A stretch of 64,000 nucleotides of DNA from positions 5,890,001 to 5,954,000 of the forward strand of contig NC_026504.1 of assembly GCF_000182925.2 (NCBI RefSeq). The letters are read 5' to 3'. The translations under genes were made by a program, and so were the position numbers. Numbering within the stretch: the first letter of the stretch is position 1; every line of letters begins with the position of its first letter. This stretch comes from Neurospora crassa OR74A (Eukaryota > Ascomycota > Sordariomycetes > Sordariales > Sordariaceae). Below, piece after piece: positions 47,313 to 57,549 of the stretch. Below the pieces are notes generated by a model. The model did no database searches. It saw nothing but the letters and a program-made list of their open reading frames with translations, and was not told the origin of the DNA.

Positions 47313-48469
47313 CCCACTTCGTCCTTCGCCGGCAGCAGCTTCTGGTATTCGCGTTGATGGGTCTTGCCTGCTTTCCACCAGCGTGACACCCGTCTAGTGA
47401 GCATAGCAAAGAGTAGCAAACATCCGAGAATGGCCTTTGTCGAGGCAGTGTATCCATAGCCGTGGTCCCAGCCGTCCCTAAATCTTCCCTTTGGCATGAA
47501 GAAGACCTCGTCTCGATGACCCGTCTTGATCCGATAGACAGGGTCCGCTTTTCTCTCTTTGGCGGGCAGTCGTGCATGATACTTTTCCCAGCTGACTGTT
47601 CCGAACTCTTGTACTGCCGCCAAGTGTAGCATGTGTGTGGGAACAGAAACCGGAATCCACGCGTAACCATAGACTCAGTCAACATGACCCAGTCAGGATG
47701 GTTTGGCCTCGGTGATTCCGTGGCCGCGGTCGCTTACCCACGCGGGGTAGTAGAGCAGGGGTTCAAGATCACGGGCGCAGCCGTAGTTGGAATCAAGCGC
47801 ATGAGAAAGCAGCGGAGAGTATTGGCTCGTTGGACAGAACATGTGTAGCTGTCGTAGGTATCAAGGAACCACTCGTAGTGTGTCTTGATAAACCGACGGG
47901 AGGCGTTGCTGGCCTATAGCCTGTACTCGAAGTCGGGGTTTATTGTTGTGCAGATCTGGCGTACGTGGCCCCAGTCGGTGGGAATGGTCTCGTTGCTGGG
48001 GTCGCGCTAGTTGTGGTAGACTTGGTGGATGATCTTCGGGATATACTGGTCTTTGCTTCGGCTTGGGGTGTTGGGATTATCGTCTGGTGTTAGGGATGAA
48101 GTGGCAAAGTAGTGCGCGATGTGGATCACGGCTCGAGTATTGGGTAGGCACCCTGCCCATGAAATAAATGGCCCCGCAAAGCCAAACATCACCACTTTGA
48201 ACATTAACGGAATGGCCAAATCACTACCAAAATGAATATTTTCCAATGCTTTTTGATGGCCACTGATTCCTCCTTTTGACTCTATGCAATCTTTTAGAAT
48301 CTGAGGAATTACATCAATCTAGGAATTGATCCTTTCTCGGGTCAAGGCCTGCCAAAGCCAGGAAAACCGTTTTGCGGGGCCATCTATTTCGTGGGCAGGG
48401 TGGTAGGTTCGGAAGGATGACGGCTGATAGGACGGCGAGGCTGAGAAACCTGGCGCTTACGGCGGGCAT

Positions 48470-50290
48470 GCTGGGTAAGAGCTTGTGTAGATCCAACAGG
48501 TCAGTATGGGAGTGCCAAATGCCGTTTCGATAAGAAATGGGACGGGTTGAAGACGGAACCTGTGGGTCTTTGCTGAGCCATTGCAAAGGGATTTGAAAGC
48601 AATAGAACATGCCGATGGAGGAAGACAAAGGAAAGGAATTCGGCTCAACTGCCAATGGGGTGACAGAAGGTGGAAGAAGACGGGCCTTTGTTCAACCCCT
48701 CTTCCTTCCAGAGTCAGACCATCCGCTGATGGCCGCATCTGAATGAAATATCCACGAGCATGGTGTGTCTCGGCAGAGTACATCTCGTCTGAGAACAGTG
48801 CATTGGGCAACAGAGCTTCAGCCTGGGAGACTGTGATGGATAGTGATGTCATACTTGTAGCAGGGGTCAATAGGGATGAACTGCGGGGGTGGATCGTCCG
48901 GCCGCTAACAGCCCCGCTACGAACCGCCCCCGTCGTGCATATTGTCACACCTCAGCTAGTCCCTAACAGCCGGGCACTTCATCCCATTGCATCGCATCTT
49001 CCGCCTTCAACTCTTCCGCTTTTTCCTCGGGGCAGCCTTTTCCACCACCACGGCCCAACACGACAAATCTTCCCTACTGACTCTTCAACCCATCTCGATT
49101 TTCAATTACACTTGCCGGCGCCCAGAAGGTCCCCCCGGATTCGTATCCAGCTACTGCATAGTACTTTCGCAGCTTGGCCGGGGCAGTGGCTGCAGCGGGG
49201 CCCCGCTTCCGAGGCCGAGCAGCCTGCAGTCAGCTTACCTGCCCCTGGGATTAAGGAATCTGCAGTCAGCGACCGATATTGATTATAAGCCGAGCGGTGT
49301 GAGAATATGACGTCGTCGTCGCTCTCTTGACAGCAATGCCCTATCATCGTCTAGAGAGCTTATATAACTAGGAAGAAGTTTGCCACAACTATGCTGGATT
49401 ACCACCACGTGCCCCTGACACCTATGCAGAGACCTTGCATAAAATCGAAATCCTGCATCCTCCTGCCCGTTTCGGTCGTCAACTGAAATCGTGCGAGCTG
49501 CTTATACCTTCATATTGGCTAAAACATGCCTCTTCGGTAACAGATATAGGTAAGCAAGAAAACTACACCGAGTGCCGATCTCGTCGGGCAGAGACTAAGC
49601 AGTCAATGAATACCCTGAGCCATTGCAGATCGAGCCATAAGGCGGAGTTGGAGTTGCTCCGGGATAGTCACCGAAGGATTCTTACCGTGCCTCCGTAGGA
49701 AGACATCAGGCTGACACGCACATCTAGCTCCCTTGGCCCCTTAGCGAACGGAAGGGATAGGGCAAGTTAGATTGAAACACAAGACGGTGTGAACTGACCA
49801 ACGGGTCGTACACCTGTGGCCGTTTTTGTTGCTGACCGACTTCCAAGGAGTAGCCAGACGCGGGCAGTTGCCACTTACTGTCTCAAACAGCCTTACAAGG
49901 TGGAACATCACATCGTGAACCTCATGTTGGTTTGTTACGATTGCTCCACAAGCTAACCGACAGGCTGTCGTTTGATTTGTGAGCCGTTCGAATATACCTC
50001 CAAAGATCAAGGTTCTAACCGAAGTCGCAGTCGGGGGGAATGTACAGTATGATGACCGTCACACGCTGGCTTCAGTAAACAACGAAAGGTTGTACCCATC
50101 ACATGGGACGTGAGAGAAAGGGAGGGAGACGCCCTGAGGAGCAGAGCAAGGAATATATCTATATAAGAGGCCCCCAGATGGCGTCAATCGTCTCCTGTTT
50201 TGCATCATCAACTCACTCACACACCAGCCTGGCACCTACACTACGAGACTCTACACGACATCCCCAACGACAAACAACCACTCGCCCAGA
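48470..50290. other. Intergenic, no supported gene
   Basis: About 1.8 kb of ordinary composition between the GT32 relic and the small secreted protein gene. Several frames of 80-180 codons overlap on both strands without a domain, signal or splice logic. The last 100 bp are the likely leader of the next gene. Confidence 0.5.
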
Positions 50291-50645
50291 ATGCAGTTCT
50301 TCACTACCATCCAGGCTCTTGCCCTGCTCGCCACCGGCGCCCTCGCCATGCCCAACAACCTTGGGGCTGCCGACCTCGACGCCCGTACCCTCGAGGCTCG
50401 TGTCAACTGCAACCAGATTCTCCCGGCTTGCAACGGCGGCCACGTCGTTGGACAGACCAACTGCCGCTGCAAAGGCCAGAAGGAGACATGCGACCTGTGG
50501 ACCTGCCCTGGCGGGTCTCCCAATGTCGTAAGTCCTCAGACCCCCCCTATTTCTTTTTCAATGCGAATGGAACACCCACTAATAGAATCTCTACTTCACA
50601 CAGATGGTCTGTGGTCAGGCCGGTACCGGATGTGTCTGGGTCTAA
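50291..50645 (+). CDS. Small secreted eight-cysteine protein
   Basis: Exons 50291-50527 and 50604-50645, with an intron 50528-50603 (GTAAGT...CACAG), in phase; 92 aa. The signal peptide MQFFTTIQALALLATGALA is followed by a short pro-like region rich in acidic residues and Arg (DLDARTLEAR). The mature part is cysteine-dense: NCNQ, PAC, NCRCKGQ, ETC, WTC, MVC and TGC, eight in about 50 residues, likely four disulfides. It is in the size range of fungal effectors, antifungal peptides and knottin-like folds, but the spacing is not one I can name. The small second exon encodes the last two cysteines, which supports splicing over read-through. TATATAAGAGG at about 50158-50168 is a plausible TATA box. 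Confidence 0.82.
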
Positions 50646-51454
50646 GGGATGAGCACTTGTCTCCTCAGGAATCCCTAGTGTCGCCAACACTCGTGTCTTC
50701 AACGCTCTTGCAAAGGGTACAAGCGGCTAGGCGATGGACACCAGCATGATTCTGGATATCTGATGATGGAATTTCTCTTGTATACGACTATAGTCACTCT
50801 TTGAAAGCCAATGCAAAAGTCATTGCCTGGGCCCGGGCATTCCCTGAATCGTTCTTGGTCGATGTGAGAACACCACAGACCGATCCGTCCCCCTAGGTGG
50901 TAACTTTGATCCGGAGTCAACTCCAGCCTTGCTGCGATACGAACAAGCCAGATACCCGCTCAAGACTTTTATTGCAGTGTTAATTTCTCTGATGATTGGT
51001 GTTAACGTGTCCTTCTCTTTCTGCGAAACATCTGGTCTCTCAGCCAGGATCTGCATCAAGTCTCGAATAGATTCATCTTATCTTGACTGGGTACCGAAAT
51101 TGTATTCTTGTGGATCCAGCCGTTGGCCTGGACGGTTGGAATCTCCCTGGAAGACCGAGAGTTGGCGCTGACATCAAGGACATCCGGAAACAGACAAACG
51201 CCAATCATATTCCCTATAGCTGGCTACTGCCCTATGCCCAAGCACAACAAGCGCCTTTACCCGCCGGGTATTTCTACCTCCCTGTTCCCAGCAGTCCAGG
51301 GATAGCCGCGTACTGCCAAGCGAAACATCACTGTTACTTTGGTCAATGCAACGCTGTTCGTAACATGATGTGTGGCCACTTTGTCTTTTTGAACCTGTAG
51401 TCATGAATGTTGCACAATCCCTAATTTCTCAGGGACAACTTCCACGCCCTAAGA
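50646..51454. other. Intergenic, no supported gene
   Basis: About 800 bp between the secreted-peptide gene and the SET gene. No domain or repeat was recognised; it should hold the 3' UTR of the first and promoter of the second. Confidence 0.5.
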
Positions 51455-53249
51455 ATGTCTAAAGGCAAGATGTCCTCCGGCTCGACAAACCGCTCGACGT
51501 GGGCTTTGTTTGTCTTTTCTCTACTGGCCACGGCAGTGTGCAGACATGGAGCAAACGCCACAGTTCTCAACTCCAACTTCACAATCCACCCATCACTCCG
51601 ACAGCAATGCCCCAATTTGACCTCCTTTCAACGGTCCTCAACTTGTCCCGGCCTCCTGGGGATTTTCCCCGATAACAACACCGCCATCCAACACTTTAAC
51701 CTTCCCTGGTCCTGTCCGCCCAAATGCCTGTCTATCCGATCTTCATCCGCCTCTTCCTCCCTCTCTACCTCCTCATCCTCCTCATCTTCTTCCCCAGCGT
51801 CCTTCTCTCCGTCTTATCCGTCATACGCTGCATCGGATATTTCTGCTACTATGTCCTCCGCATCTTCTTCTTTATTTCTTGGTTGCTCCCTGACCCACGC
51901 CGGTAAATGCAGCACAGCCGAGAACGTGTTCTGCTTGTTTTCCTTTCAGAACTTCCGAAATGGGCAGGGCTTAAGCCTGATCGTTTCACCCACCACGGCC
52001 GCAAACCTACTGGGCATTGGGGCCTTGGATGACGACCCAGCTCCTTGGGCTTCTCATGTTCGAAAGCAGCGGGAAACGCCGTACCAGATTACGGACGTGA
52101 AGGGCAAAGGGAAAGGGGTAGTGGCCACAAGGTCCATCAAACAAGGGGAGATCCTCATGGTGGATGTCCCGGCTTTGTTGATAAGTGAAGAGTTCTTGAG
52201 AGAAACCGAACGAGAGGGGAAGGGGCATCTGAGAAGACGGATGGTGAAGAGGGGGCTGGAGCAATTGCCGGAAAGCACGAGACGCAAGGTGTTGGAGTTG
52301 CAAAAGGGTTCGGGAAGTTACGAGATTGATGCGATCTTGGGGATCAACCTCAAGGGACTAGGGGGCGATCGTTCAGAAACGGACTCGGCACTAGCACTGT
52401 TGGAGGAACAAGAGTTACAGGAGCACGGGGAGGGGATGATGGGGTTGTTTGCTGAGGTTGCGGTAGGTTTCGAGGATTGACGCCGGAAATGGAAGGGAAT
52501 GCTGACTGAATGACTAGCGGATCAACCACTCCTGCCGACCAAAGTGAGTTCGGTCTACCCACATGGTGCCGAAGGAAGCTAACAGCTTGTTGCAGCGCTC
52601 GCCTCCGATTCTCCAAGAACCGACTTGCCATGGAAGTCGTATCCTACCGGCCCATCTTTCCGGGGGAAGAGATTCTCATCAGCTGTACGCTTTTTGCCTT
52701 CGCCATGTCTCTCTCACCATCTATGCGGATCCAAAGCTGACGCACACAGACACCCCCTTAAACCTCCCCCCCTCCGACCGCCACAACTTCCTACAACAAA
52801 CCCACCACTTCACCTGCCACTGCCCGCTCTGCACTGCTCTGTCCGACGACCCCTCGGCTAATACTCCCGCCGCCGAATCCCACTCTCGCCGCCAGCATCT
52901 GAACGAGCTATGGACCACGATGCTCCACGCCAAGTCAGAAGGGTTTTACCAAGACGCCATCAACATCCTGAAGGATTGGCTTGACTTTGCAGAGGTGGAA
53001 GGACTCTTGCCGTTGATGGGAGAGTATCACGGGGTTATGGCGGAGTCGTATCTTATGCTGGCTGAACGGGGAAGCCCAGGGGGTAAGGAGGTGGACAGAG
53101 ACCTAGCGCTGAGGGGGGCGTTGCGGGAGGCCAGGATGGCGGTCGATGCATGGGTGAGGTTGGGGAGTGTTGACGGTGGGAAGACGGAGGATGCCAGGGC
53201 ATTTCTCGAAAAGGTTTTTAAGTTGAAGGAAAGGAGAAAAGGAAGATGA
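51455..53249 (+). CDS. SET-domain protein with an N-terminal signal peptide
   Basis: Four exons: 51455-52462, 52518-52543, 52596-52684 and 52750-53249. Introns are 52463-52517 (GTAGGT...CTAG), 52544-52595 (GTGAGT...TGCAG) and 52685-52749 (GTACGC...CACAG). All join in phase to give 540 aa. The N-terminus (TWALFVFSLLATAVCRHGANA) is a signal peptide, followed by N-glycosylation sequons and a Ser-rich tract. The SET core starts at KGKGVVATRSIKQGEILMVD, continues to RINHSCRPN, the catalytic and cofactor motif, and then PGEEILISYTPL. The post-SET cysteines are FTCHCPLC. A helical, TPR-like C-terminus resembles the SMYD/SET5-like group of lysine methyltransferases. The signal peptide is odd for a nuclear or cytosolic enzyme, although similar proteins occur in Sordariomycetes. 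Substrate unknown. Confidence 0.85.
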
Positions 53250-53768
53250 GGTTTCTTGAAATGGCTTCAGTCGACAATGGACCGGGATGTGTACCTCTAC
53301 GGCCTTCCCAACTCAGTATCCCCCCAGACTCTCTCTCCAGTATCCAAACACAATCATCATTCCCATCTTGGAAAAGCACCCTAGATGACATTATCAATGA
53401 TAAGCCCATTCTTCCGATTCCAAGAGTTCAGCACGTGTCTCCACACGCACCAATCGCATTCCTCAATTGCGGCACGCATTGCTACGTTGCAAGGGTTCGC
53501 TCAACACCAAGACTCCAATCAAGCGATACGATAACCCGGCAAGAAACAACAACCCCACGTGCCGGAGATACACCAAACACTGGCTGCTTTGTCAATCTTC
53601 ACCCTCGCGGCCATAAGTCTTACTGTACCTGCAGCATGGTTGAACGTGGGGTTCGCGGATTCGGGCAGTTAGCCGCTGTCAACGGAGATATAAACCGTTG
53701 ACTGCCCGCTCCAACAGTCTCTTCTTCTGACCTTGTCTTCCTCCTCGCCGTCTTCCTCCACCGACACC
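53250..53768. other. Intergenic, promoter of GDPD gene
   Basis: About 520 bp between the SET-gene stop and the GDPD start, both plus strand. Short frames only; nothing recognised. Confidence 0.55.
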
Positions 53769-55140
53769 ATGCCCTCCACCCTCTCAACCCTCAGCTGGCT
53801 AGCCCTCGTAGCACCAGCCCTCGCCCTCCCCAGCCATGGCGTCCCAGGCAAGAACCAGACGGGCATCAAACCCATCACGAGAATCCAGCTTGGCCCCCGA
53901 CCGTACTGGCTAATCGACCAGATGGAGGACTCCCCCCTCAAGACCAAGCTCCGATCTTGCTCCGAAAAGGAGATGCGCCCCAGCCGTTGGAGCATCGGTC
54001 ACCGCGGTGGCGGCACGTTGCAGTTTCCCGAGGAGACGGAGGCGAGCATCCTGGCTGGCGTAAGTGTCTTCGGGTCCTAAACTGGGAGTTAAAAGGTGAC
54101 CATGATACTGACAGCGACAGACTCGTATGGGCGCGGGAATCGAAGAGTGCGACGTAACCTTTACCTCCGACCGGCAGCTCATCTGCCGGCACTCGCAATG
54201 CGACTTGCACACCACCACCAACATCCTCACGATCCCTTCGCTGGCCGCCAAGTGCACCGTCCCTTTTACTCCCTACAACGCCACGACCAAGCAATCGGCA
54301 ACCGCCAAGTGCTGCACCAGTGACTTCACTCTCGCCGAGCTTACCGAAACCAAGGGGCTCTGCTCAAAGATGGACTCTTCCGATCCCCAGGCTACAACAC
54401 CGGAGGAGTACCAGGGCAACGTACCCGGCTACCGCACCACGCTCTACTCCGGCCCCGGAACCTGCCACAAGCTGTTGACCGTCAAGGAGTACATTGCGCT
54501 CGTCGAAGCGCTGGGCCTGGATTTCACCCCGGAGCTGAAGACGCCGGAGGTCGAGATGCCTTTTGGTTCCATCAACTTTACGCAAGAAGCGTTCGTCCAG
54601 CAGTTGATTGACGAGTTCAAGGCGGCGAAGATTGACCCCAAGCGCGTCTGGCTCCAGAGCTTCTTGTATGACGACGTGTTGTACTGGCTGCGCGCCGAGC
54701 CGGAGTTTGCAAAGCAGGCAATTCTCCTCGACGAGTCGGGTGATGCTCCGAGCACCATCTCCGCTGCCACTGCCTCCCTGGTAAAGTATGCGCAAGACGG
54801 CGTCAAGATCGTTGCCCCTCCCCTTCAGTATCTGGTGTCGACTGTCACCGACCAGGACGGCAAGGTCAAGGTGGTTGCGAGCGAGTATGCCAAGCAGGCG
54901 AAGAAGCTTGGGTTGAAGGTGATCAGCTGGAGTTTGGAACGATCCGGATGGCTCGCGGACAGCACCAAGGGAGGGTATTACTACTCGACGATTGCGAATG
55001 CCACGGCGGCAAGGGGAGAGGGCGTTGTGTACGAGCTGCTCGATGTTCTGGCAAGCAAGGAGGTCGGGGCGATTGCCGTTTTCAGTGACTGGAGCGCGAC
55101 CGTCAGTTACTATGCGAATTGCTTTGGGTTGTTTCCTTGA
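53769..55140 (+). CDS. Secreted glycerophosphodiester phosphodiesterase (GDPD)
   Basis: Exons 53769-54059 and 54121-55140, with an intron 54060-54120 (GTAAGT...CGACAG), in phase; 436 aa. It hydrolyses glycerophosphodiesters to glycerol 3-phosphate and an alcohol. A signal peptide (STLSWLALVAPALALPSHG) and sequons such as NQT, NAT and NFT mark it as extracellular or cell-wall bound. The GDPD catalytic block is intact across the intron: SIGHRGGGTLQFPEET, then GAGIEECDVTFTSDRQLICRH, which gives the two His and the Glu/Asp metal ligands. Later barrel strands include RVWLQSF and KVISWSLERSGW. Secreted fungal GDPDs scavenge phosphate or glycerol from lipid head groups; that role is inferred. Confidence 0.9.
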
Positions 55141-56298
55141 TTGCGGGTGTTCTTGTACATACCAGACTGTAGTCCAACGGATGGAATTGAGCCTCGTTTG
55201 CCAGTGATTGTAATACTGTGGAATTGTGGTGATGGCTCACTCGGCGTCCGATGTCGTCTGTGCCCGAACGTCGAGGTGTCGTGCTTTCGTACATAAATTG
55301 GATCGTCTCTTCCCGGGTCGTCCTGCAGCTGGATGAAGGCTTCAGCGTTAGTTTTGCCGTGAAGTGGGCTACCTGTCATTAGCCGTCGTCTCATTGGTCG
55401 AATGTTCGCCAGGAGGATCACCGAGGTGGGTGAAATGATGGGCTGTTAGTGTAAGCCCACTATAATACGGTATCCAGCGAGCTGTACTATCACTTAGACA
55501 TCTTCCTCTGCCTCGGGACGAACGGCAGCACGTAGGGGTACCTGACAGAATGTAGAGGTACCGAGGCTGAGCCTGCAGTCGTCCCCATTCCAACGTCTGA
55601 GCTCCGGATGATACACAAGTCGCTGACCGAAACGATGACGGATTTCGCAGAGAAGCAGGCTGTCTGCAACAACGATTGATATTTGATGACAAGATCGAGG
55701 GACTGAAAGAACATGATTCTAGAGCTAGTCTCAACGAAGTCCAAGAGACCCTTCTCGGCAAAGTCGGCAAGGCCATCGACAGTCAGACTAAAAGCTCTAC
55801 GGACCTAGGTAAGGATCAAGAAAATTCTGAGAGCACTTGCGAGCATCCACTTGGTAGAATCTCGTCATCAAAACAGCAGTTTGCGCGTGAGTATGTTTGT
55901 CCAAGGCAAACGTGTAGTGCGTCACCGCCCTCCTCGGGCTACGTGTACTTTGGTACCTACCTAGGTACCTCTAGATGTAGAGACCGAGTGAAGGGGTGGT
56001 TATGAAACCGTCTGATCTTTGGCCAGAGCCCAGTCATTTGCCAGCTGCCAGAACTGCCCACAGCTTTTTTTTCTTCTTTTTTTTTTTTTCTTCTGCAGCT
56101 CACCCAGGTCCCGGCTCCTTGCAAATCTCTACTTCCACTCACGTCCGACGCAAACAACCCCTCCTCCCAACAACAACAACCACTACCACAACCACAACCA
56201 CAACCTCACACACGTCGAGCAAAAGTAAGCCAGAGAACAAGCGCGTATCGTTTTATGTTTTTCCACTAACGTCCTCTCTTGTGCAGACCTCATTCACC
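55141..56298. other. Intergenic and 5' UTR with an intron
   Basis: Holds the promoter and leader of the zinc-knuckle gene. A likely leader intron runs 56225-56286 (GTAAGC...GTGCAG), ending 12 bp before the ATG. Also present are a long T-rich run (about 56067-56090), CCTAGGTACCTCTAGATGTAG (55958-55980 area) and a purine/pyrimidine CCACAACCACAACC tract. A 109-codon frame at 55676-56005 has no support. Confidence 0.55.
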
Positions 56299-57549
56299 AT
56301 GGACTACCGCCGCGGAGCACCGCCGCTCAACGACCGAGTCCGCTCTCAGGACGCCCAAGCGGCTCAACGGTCGCAAGTCACCAGCAACCACCAAGCTGGC
56401 CACGAAATGGACGTTGATTCCTTTTCTAATCAAGATGGCGTCAACTCCGCAAACAGCGGAGCGCACCCACTCGTACATCGCCCGCGCGGGCAGTACAAGC
56501 ACAACAATGTTCAGCACCGAAATGGACATGGCCATAGTCGCAAGAGGGCCTACGAGCCCGATTACAGCTATGCTGACGTTTTCCTCAGCGCTGATCAAAG
56601 GGAACAACGCATGGGAGTTCGGCGCCTGCCTTTTGTTGGAGAGTTGCTGCAACAGGAACCCCATGATAGGGTCCATGTCCAGTACAACGGTCCCCAATAC
56701 AAGGACCAACTTGAACTCATGGGCGGCGATCAGTCCTCTATCAACTGGTTTGCCCCGGACCGACAGTCCAAGAGCCTCTACGGGCATCAATTCGTGGCAA
56801 AAGTTGCGACCGATGATGAGAGCCTCATGGCCCTCGTCAAAACCATTCAGCTGGAAGCTCGCAGACAGGGTTCTCCCATTGTCAACCTGTGGATGCAGTG
56901 TCAAGACCCGAACGAGCAGCGTAAGCTGTCAAAGACTCCTCCTGTGGTTGGTCACACCTACAACGATTTGGCTGTCTCGTACAACACCTCCATCCAGAGA
57001 TGCACCGCATGCGGCAAGGCTGGTCACAGAGTCAGGCATTGTCCCACGCCGGACCCTGTTCATTTCAGCACGTGCATCGAGCCCCCTCAAGGGGACAGGG
57101 ACCCCAATGGCCGTTTCAAAATCGAGCCAACTGAAGCCCCTGCTTCCGTTGCCCATGCTTTCGGCGGTGTACCCGCGAGACCGCCCAACCCTGCTGATGC
57201 TGCAGTCGAGGAGCCTCCCCGCGATCGGTCAATGCCCGTCATCATCAAGACCGAGCCAGACACGGAGGGCTCTGGCATCACGGTTCCCGCAGAACTCGTC
57301 AAGATTCCGATCGAGCATGTCACCGTCACCGAAAGGTGCTTGCGAATCCTTGACGAGGACGAAGACGCTGACCCAGCTGCCTTGGCTTTTGAGTTGATGC
57401 CACCCACAAAGCCGCATAACGCGGTTGTTCAGCCCACACAGATGCGTCCACAGGCGTTGCGAGCAGCTTCTCTTCGGGTTGCGGGAAACAATTCGCTCAG
57501 GCAGTATGGCGAGAGTTCTAAAGCCGACGCTCCTGAACCTGATGTATAG
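56299..57549 (+). CDS. CCHC zinc-knuckle protein, function unknown
   Basis: Single coding exon, 416 aa. I choose the ATG at 56299 (MDYRRGAPPLNDR): it follows directly on the acceptor of a leader intron and is in good context, whereas the open frame further upstream translates low-complexity leader. One CCHC knuckle, CTACGKAGHRVRHC, spans about residues 235-248, a motif that binds RNA or single-stranded DNA. The N-terminal region is polar with His/Asn-rich stretches. A middle part (about residues 90-225) looks folded but is not one I know. The C-terminal half is disordered and Pro/Glu-rich, with an SUMO-like site (IIKTEPD). A host RNA-binding role is plausible; it does not look like an element gag, since there is no repeat or RIP around it. 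Confidence 0.75.
   Translation: MDYRRGAPPLNDRVRSQDAQAAQRSQVTSNHQAGHEMDVDSFSNQDGVNSANSGAHPLVHRPRGQYKHNNVQHRNGHGHSRKRAYEPDYSYADVFLSADQREQRMGVRRLPFVGELLQQEPHDRVHVQYNGPQYKDQLELMGGDQSSINWFAPDRQSKSLYGHQFVAKVATDDESLMALVKTIQLEARRQGSPIVNLWMQCQDPNEQRKLSKTPPVVGHTYNDLAVSYNTSIQRCTACGKAGHRVRHCPTPDPVHFSTCIEPPQGDRDPNGRFKIEPTEAPASVAHAFGGVPARPPNPADAAVEEPPRDRSMPVIIKTEPDTEGSGITVPAELVKIPIEHVTVTERCLRILDEDEDADPAALAFELMPPTKPHNAVVQPTQMRPQALRAASLRVAGNNSLRQYGESSKADAPEPDV

Larger units (their letters stand above)
40553..48469 (-). pseudogene. GT32 glycosyltransferase relic interrupted by copia element 2
   Basis: Decayed host gene for a GT32 enzyme of the OCH1/SUR1 (inositol-phosphoceramide mannosyltransferase) type, on the minus strand. 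A start ATG at 48469 opens a hydrophobic N-terminus (VSARFLSLAVLSAVIL). IPKIIHQVYHN near 48010-48040 is the family's entry motif, and GCARDLEPLLYYPAW with SDRGHG lies near 47730-47780. VSWEKYHARLPAKER (about 47580) and a C-terminal membrane anchor TKAILGCLLLFAML (about 47410) follow. The stretch that should carry the DxD metal site before GCARD is missing, and stops and frame changes separate the pieces. The copia element entered seven codons before the old stop: across the duplication CCCAC the frame passes from KDEVG to a short WYGTV end with TGA at 40553-40555. The gene may already have been dying when the element came in, or have decayed later. Confidence 0.65.

Noticed and set aside
55996-56298. 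Upstream extension of the zinc-knuckle protein to a 517-codon frame
   Set aside because: It translates a T-rich and ACA-rich leader and ignores a clean leader intron that ends just before the ATG at 56299.
56299-57549. Zinc-knuckle gene as a domesticated retroelement gag
   Set aside because: One CCHC knuckle alone is not enough; there are no LTRs, RIP or other element parts nearby, and the rest shows no gag similarity that I can see.
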